Of a DNA stretch of 12,578 nucleotides, positions 7,095 to 12,578 are shown piece by piece (positions within the stretch are counted from its first letter, which is position 1; each line of letters opens with the position of its first letter). This DNA is from Gymnopilus junonius. Lineage: Eukaryota; Basidiomycota; Agaricomycetes; Agaricales; Galerinaceae. Under the pieces are notes generated by a model. The model saw only the letters and a program-made list of their open reading frames with translations, was not told the DNA's origin and made no database searches. Both the position numbers and the translations under genes were made by a program. Where the stretch lies: positions 1 through 12,578 of the forward strand of contig JADNYJ010000814.1 in the NCBI GenBank assembly GCA_015501075.1, read 5' to 3'.

Positions 7095-9655
7095 TTAGAG
7101 ATTAGCTACGTACTTAAGCGTTTTATCCATCGCCCACTCTGCACTTTCAGAGCCGAAAGTATTGATGATCTCCTTGGCACTTCCAAAACTTCCTTTCCCA
7201 TCATTATAGCTCACGTACACGGACTGCGAGCTAAGGCCGACAATATCTGGTCTTCCATCGCCTGTCATATCAGCCACAAATCGAGCGTGCTTCTCAATTC
7301 TCCAGCCATCATTATATCCAAACTGCTTTAACACGAGTTTGGGAGACTGGAATGTGCCATTTCCATTGTTAATTGCAACAATTACCCCATCAGTTCCAAA
7401 ACCTATAATATCTGCGGACCCATTTCCTGTAAGATCAGCGACGAATCGTGGATGCTTGTCGACGCGCCAACCAGTGTTGTAACAGAAATCCTCTATGACT
7501 TGGCGTGGAGGATGGAAGGTTCCGTTGCCTTTGTTAAAGGACACATGCACTCCAGACGCGCCGAATCCTATCAAATCAGCTTTACCATCCCCAGTCAAAT
7601 CAGCTACGAAACGAGGGTGCCTCTCGACACTCCAGCCACCTGCACCGACGCACAGATTTTGAAGAACGCCCTTGGGTTGTTGAAAAGTCCGTCTCCCTTG
7701 TTGAGTGCGACCCATACTTGGGTTTCTCCAAAACCAACGATGTCAAGGAGGCCATTTCCAGTTAAATCCGCTAGGAAACGTGGGTGCTTGTTCAACCTCC
7801 AACCGCCGCTATTGTAGCCAAAATCTTGTAGAACAAGTTTCGATGGCCCAAAGGTACCATCTCCATTATTCAGCGACACCAACACGCCCGCATAGCCAAA
7901 TCCAATAATATCGGCTCGCCCAGTATTTCGAAGATCCGCCATAAATCGAAGATGATTCTCAATCCTCCACTGTCCAGCAGAGTATGCGAAATCTTCCTTG
8001 ACCATTTTGGGTTCTGCAAAAGTGTTATTTCCTTGATTTATGGCAACCCAGACACCATTTTCCCCGAAGCCGACGATATCAGCTCTCCCATCACCAGTTG
8101 TATCTGCAAGAAGGCGTACATGACGATCAAGTCGCCACCCTCCTGCGTTGTAGCCAAAGTTTGAAACAACAAGCTCTGCCCGTGGATTCAGTCTGTTGCG
8201 CATAACGACCACACCATTGGTACCGAATCCGACAATGTCTGCAGTTCCTGGGCTTGAAGTCGTTACTATCACAAATTTTTTATGTAAAGGCAATGTACCG
8301 GTAATGAAAAGTTCGATATACCTGGCGTCATTTGACCGATTGCCGCCATGGGACCTTTTTTGACAGATTTGAACGAGGGGGCAGGTGGAGAAGGCGTGTT
8401 CGTAGTTTCAGAAGAAGAAACTGAAGAAGGGCCTATGGACTAATGGTACGCAATTAGTGTTGACTGAACTGCAAGATCTTGGTAGAGAGCTAGCCACCTG
8501 GTGATGCCCCAAGCAAATCGTCAAATTTTTGACGCCATCAGATTCGCTGAAAATCGATAAGGCGAAGGTTTAGTGCAAAGTTGGGTAGTCGCCTACATAA
8601 AATTCTGTAAACCCCTCAGGGCATTGGCAGCGTTACCAGAACCAGAAATGTCATTGATGATAATGTTAATGTTTGCCCCTGTCATGGCTATCAAAACCAC
8701 TGGAGGTATTCAGGGAGGGAGAATACTCACCAGTACTGAAGGACTTCCTAGCCATATCGGGAGTTGTGGTCATAGACGGCGCGGCGGGTGGAATAATCTT
8801 CCCGCTCTTGATAGCAGCTTTATTTTCTGGAGTATTTTCAAGAATATACAAGCGTGTCCCTGGCGCATCCGAGGATAATCGCAGGGCGGCAATGTCTCCG
8901 AGATTCAGAGCCAAGTCAGAGTTTAGGGCTGTTAATCTGAGATAAGAAAAAGCCTCAGACCTAAAGGAGGATTCGGTAAAATAGATGCTTACTTGTAGCC
9001 CCCGTCGTCTTTGTCAATATTCCAATAGAACGGCCGGTTGGAAGAAACAAGAGAGCTGCCTTGACGAGATTCTCCGAGAGCCACAAAAGATTTATTGTAA
9101 TTTGACATTAAAGTTACTCCCCCGTTTCCATCATCTTGTACAAGCCACTGTTGTTAAGAGAGAGTCAGCGACCTGATTTCAATTGATGAAATAGTACGGC
9201 CAAAATCTCACCTGTTGATTGAGGCCTCCGTGGAAGGGATAAGAGATGACTGCGATAATTGTCAACAAGTAGTGCGCAATACAAAGAATTGTAATTATTT
9301 CACCTTCTGATTTGTCCGACAACGACAAGTCAAGCGATCTTCCTTCAGCGTTCACAATAAACTGAGGACCATCTGCGAGCAAAAAGTTGTTGTTTAGACC
9401 CTAACGACCTGGAAGAGCGGCTGAAAGCGGCTGACAGAAATTGAAGCTTGTCTTGTTCACGTTATTTGAATTGCTCGTCATATTATACGAGCCGATGTCG
9501 CCTCCTCGACCGCCATATCCGCCATCACCAGTGCCTGTAAATCCAAGCGACATTCATTGATTACAAGGACGAGCATAAACCGGAAGTATATCGGATCCTT
9601 CAAAATCTTGAGAAAAACCACCTGGAGTAGTCTGATCTTCACCGCGCTGTGCCAT
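7095..9655 (-). CDS. Bi-lectin gene B: glycine-rich leader, beta-trefoil, linker module, seven-blade FG-GAP propeller; one frameshift
   Basis: Paralogue of gene A. Exons (minus strand): a 5' exon ending 9436, then 9372-9304, 9249-9212, 9147-8993, 8936-8731, 8678-8597, 8546-8498, 8439-8322, 8265-7095. Introns are 50-64 nt. Order: glycine-rich leader (GGYGGRGGDIGSYN), beta-trefoil (DLSLSD, GGLNQQW, FYWNID, GTRLYILEN), conserved module (NINIIIND...LQNF...DGVK), Ser/Thr/Pro linker, then seven FG-GAP repeats, most with GDG or GNG loops and KHPRF.ADLT. About 670 aa. In blade 4 one base is missing at about 7688-7690, inside a GDGTF motif; the literal frame stops at 7606-7604, while the shifted frame runs on to 7095. 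The start is uncertain. The first ATG after a CT-rich tract is 9655 and needs an extra intron (donor about 9621 or 9564, acceptor 9535); the ATG at 9553 reads straight into the leader. Glycan-binding or defensive role is inferred from the families. Confidence 0.8.
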
Positions 9656-10102
9656 GTTACTATGAAGCTCTGTACTGAAGGAAAGAAGAAATTTTAAAAG
9701 GCCATTTAAATGGTTTCCCCTGAAAATAAGCTTCCATATCAACTAGCTTTTACGGAAGGAGTAGCCATAGTTTCAAGATACATCAGAATGGCTTTGCAGT
9801 TCTCGTCCGCAGCGTCATTGGATTTAAAGTTGGAACACCCTTGTCCTTGTTTGAAGCTTTAACTTAGATAACCGACCATGGGCCTAGGGCGAACGGAGTC
9901 ATGGGAACAGGGTACTCAATCCTCGGAACATAATAGGAAATTTAGAGTGGTCTTCATTTACAGGTTTCTACGAAGCTCGGAATTCGGAATAGACAAGAAC
10001 ACAGCTTGGATCATTGCTTGTATATTCAAGGCATAAAAGACGGGCTTCATAAAGTGAGCGAATTCACGGTTTAGACAAATACGGCCTTGGGAAAGGAAGT
10101 GC
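9656..10102. other. Intergenic region upstream of bi-lectin gene B
   Basis: It separates the 3' end of the GRDP-type gene from the 5' end of gene B. The minus strand has a CT-rich tract (9691-9677) just before the proposed start. I see no exon, repeat or RNA gene. Confidence 0.45.
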
Positions 10103-11914
10103 TTAGAAAGTATTCATGATATGGAGTTCCATATGTCGCCTGACATAATCTTCATCAGTGGCATTGGTCGGAAATAGCGGAAGCCAGCACACCTTCCAAC
10201 GATCTTCGCCATGGGAATAGGACGTTGCTGAATACTCAGGTGTAAATGAGACAGTCAGTATGGTCAGAGATTCACGAACCAAGAACATTCAAGGGAGCAA
10301 AGTCGACATGATCAAGGAACCAAGCGAAAATACGCATGAAGTCCGTCCTGGATGCAAAAATGTCATAACGTGAGCCTTCAACAACGTGGAAAGGGCACGG
10401 AAATGAACCTGTAATTAGGTTTGAGCTGATGTGTATGCCAGACGAGATCGATATCGTGCGCAGGGCCTAAAGATCCGGCCTGCCTGTCCATCGATAACGT
10501 CAAGAATCCAGCATATCTGGAGATCGATTCCTCAAGGACTGCGGTGCACTTCTTAGGAAATTCGGGGTTCGTCCATCCGTTATGATACATTTTCGACGAG
10601 AAGCCTGTTTGACGGAGCACCTAGATCGTATATATTCATCTTCTATATGGATATTCAAAATTTGAAGTTCTTACTCCAGCGCCCAAGTCAAAAGAAAAAC
10701 CGCCTGGCAGTCCATAGAAACGCAGGAAATCGACGCTGTGATTTACGAGATGAGATATATCGGAAAAATAAGACTTTTGAATTTACCTGAGGCTTTCGAG
10801 AATGTCTTCTGGGATGTCAAGTAGCTTGCCAATAACTTCTGGCAATGAAATTTCTCTATATCGAACAAACCAATTGCCTTGGATATGTCGATCGTGATGA
10901 TTCGTGACCGTTCAGCATCAAAGACACCTTCCACAGTCCAGTAGGGTCCCTCTGGATGGCGGGTGTGAGCATTGGAACTCCCCTAGTAAACCGATAATAC
11001 TTACGCAAGGCCCACTCCCTTCCCTGATTTAGCTCGACGAACATCTTCGGTGAAGATGGCAGCTCCATAGGCGAGTTCTGTGATAATTAGATTGCACTCC
11101 TTGCATGGAGCAACCAAATTTGAGCCCAGTTTATCATCGCTATCTTCGAGCCAGAGACCGGTGAAACTGCTGTTACAATTAGGGCAACTAAGCCTGAAAG
11201 TATCAGAAGGAGAAGTGAACAGCGGAACTGCAAATGATTCCTCGGTGGTTGTCTCCCAGAATACAACTTGCTCTTCCTTGGGAACATATGTCATAGTGTC
11301 GTCAATAAGACTGGCCTAAAATTGCGTGAAGAATGGAATTGAGTATCACAACGTGGAGAAACTCACAAATTGTGCCAAAGGGAAGCCATTTAGGATGGAA
11401 ACCTCTGGAAAGAGGCGAATGGTGTCGCTATAGAAGGCCCGAGGGTGCAGCATGAAAGCATGCAATACAAGCATGACGTCGTAAGGCGGTATTTCATGGT
11501 CTTCAAGTCCAATGTGGGTATCGCCAAATTTTTCGAACTTCGGTCTAAGAACTTTGGATATCCATGCGCGAAAGCGATATACTGAACGGCGTAGATAAAG
11601 TTTTCCCTCAGGGGTCGGCCACAAGATATCTTGGTCATCATAGTAGACGTGTCTCTTCGCAAGGTTGAAAAGATGGGAATGGATCGATCCATAGACGCGC
11701 AAATGAGCTGCAACATCATCCTGCGATATGGAAGAGTCCATGAAACGTGGGGTGACGAACTGCATCCTGAAATCTGGACGACGACGATGGCGGATTCAAC
11801 TTGGTACGGCTGGTGGCAGGTATTGGCACCAGTGGGGTATTCTTGAGGTAGCACCAAGAGAAATTTCGGATGATCTACGATCCAGGAAAATGAAAAATCA
11901 TTGATCAAGGGCAT
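10103..11914 (-). CDS. GRDP-like (DUF1399) protein
   Basis: Best in-frame model, about 458 aa: 11914-11830, 11773-11367, 11315-11005, 10951-10935, 10877-10787, 10735-10675, 10620-10409, 10347-10280, 10227-10103. Exon 2 has AAHLR, a Tyr/Arg-rich helix with W, then PPYDVMLVLHAFMLHPRAF, the family's first His motif. Exon 3 has two CxxC pairs (CPNC, CKEC), possibly zinc-binding. Exon 7 has LRQTGFSSKMYHNGWT and DIDLVWHTHQL, the second, diagnostic His motif. The region 10800-11005 is ambiguous: a 17-nt exon is required here, and an alternative uses a 27-nt intron plus a 50-nt exon (10977-10928). Another frame across 10960-10870 (GVFDAERSRI) also looks coding and would require frameshifts. Fungal GRDP-like proteins are often longer, so the C-terminus may be shortened. 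Molecular function in fungi is unknown to me. Confidence 0.68.
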
Positions 11915-12080
11915 ATCGCTGTCGGTGTGAATAACTCACGTAATCTTCGATGCCGGTGCCACGGTACAAATATATTTTCAGTCAAGCCCTCTAGTCACCA
12001 GTGCTGCATGTACGCGCGATTTCTGCAGTATCGGATGCATTGAAAACAAAGTAATTTTAATCAGCAGCTGCATTATTCTC

Positions 12081-12578
12081 CTAATTAGTCCCCTCTAGTT
12101 CGGCTTCCAATGCCTTGGCTTCATCCTCCAACATCTTGGCCTCTTCCTCCAATCGTCTGGCTTCCTGTTCCTTCTTTAGTTGCTCTCTCCGTTCCTTCTC
12201 CTTCTTCAGCTTTGATATTCTCTCTTTGGCCAATCTAATGCGCTCCTCGGCATCCAATAGCGTGTTTTCATCTTCACTTCTACTACCTTCGCCCCCGTTG
12301 GTCATTGTGTTTGTGTTGTTACGTCCCCCAACGATGCCATTGTTAATAGGCCCATTGAACGTATCACCATGGTATACAGTCCCGTCGTAGTTATCGCCTA
12401 CATAGCATGAATATTGTATGTCCTGATGGTACGTTTAAGACCTACCGCTAATGCTTCTTTGGTACCTATTGTCATTGTTTGAGCCCATGAACGGTGAGTT
12501 CGCATAGTTGTGCGCTCGATATCTCCACCTCGTCCGCCGATACCTCCTGCTGATCCTGCACCACCTGAGCCCCCCGCT
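12081..12578 (-). CDS. 3' part of a glycine-rich, coiled-coil protein (5' end outside window)
   Basis: The gene enters from the right edge. Its first visible exon reads a Gly/Ser/Ala-rich run ending GGIGGRGGDI, nearly the same as the leader of bi-lectin gene B. An intron ends at 12398. The next exon (12397-12081) reads YHGDTFNGPINNGIVGGRNN, then a highly charged stretch of about 60 residues (EERIRLAKERISKLKKEKER onward, ending at TAG) that should form a coiled coil. Two donors are possible: 12465 (68-nt intron), which keeps the glycine-rich frame, or 12445 (48-nt intron, better GTAGGT), which fits an Asn/Ser-rich frame (NYANSPFMGSNNDN) and would need one missing base just after GGDI. I do not recognise the family. 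Confidence 0.55.

Noticed and set aside
7604..8293. Propeller of gene B starting as a separate protein at 8293
   Set aside because: That start is a TTG inside the 56-nt intron 8321-8266. The exon upstream (8439-8322) joins in phase and ties it to the trefoil part.
8666..8914. Stand-alone 82-residue protein on the minus strand
   Set aside because: It is exon 5 of bi-lectin gene B read through the following intron; the part after 8731 is intronic.
9179..9382. Small membrane-like protein on the minus strand
   Set aside because: It is exon 2 of gene B plus its AT-rich 54-nt intron (9303-9250), whose translation only looks hydrophobic.
11390..11914. 174-residue reading frame continuing exon 1 of the GRDP-type gene
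   Set aside because: After the 56-nt intron 11829-11774, the other frame (DFRMQFVTPRF onward) carries the family motifs; the long frame is read-through.
12115..12390. Plus-strand Ser-rich hydrophobic protein
   Set aside because: It is the antisense shadow of the Glu/Lys-rich coiled coil on the minus strand.

Overview
The window looks like nuclear DNA from a mushroom-forming basidiomycete (Agaricomycetes). The genes are split by many introns of about 50-60 nt with GT...AG ends and CTNAC/CTAAT-like branch points, and the families (ricin-B-like beta-trefoil, Psathyrella velutina lectin (PVL)-like propeller, DUF6593, GRDP/DUF1399) are typical of that group. Family names come from motif recognition by eye; no search was run.

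Layout. 1-323: nothing recognised. 324-1127: a Mutator-like non-autonomous DNA transposon with long terminal inverted repeats (TIRs) and a 9-bp target duplication. 3584-1251 (minus): bi-lectin gene A, nine exons. 4279-5945: an hAT-like non-autonomous element with 32-bp TIRs, an 8-bp target duplication and repeated subterminal GGGTGGA sites. 6189-6918 (plus): a DUF6593-type gene. 9655-7095 (minus): bi-lectin gene B, a paralogue of A. 11914-10103 (minus): a GRDP/DUF1399-type gene. 12578-12081 (minus): the 3' part of a gene with a glycine-rich motif and a C-terminal coiled coil.

The main result is that what look like four separate minus-strand genes (two small beta-trefoil genes, each followed by an FG-GAP propeller gene) resolve into two copies of one fused gene. 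Each encodes a beta-trefoil lectin, a conserved module of about 45 residues, a low-complexity linker and a seven-blade propeller. The apparent stop codons between the halves lie inside a 50-52-nt intron. Both copies share exons of exactly 69, 38, 155, 82 and 49 nt, and all eight intron positions and phases correspond. The copies lie head to tail about 5.9 kb apart, separated by the hAT-like element and the DUF6593 gene.

Three genes, and possibly a fourth, each carry one apparent single-base deletion: A in trefoil lobe 3, B in propeller blade 4, the DUF6593 gene in a C-run, and perhaps the 3'-edge gene. This points either to residual sequencing indels or to a locus undergoing decay. By family, the lectins may act in fruiting-body defence or glycan recognition; nothing in the sequence proves this.
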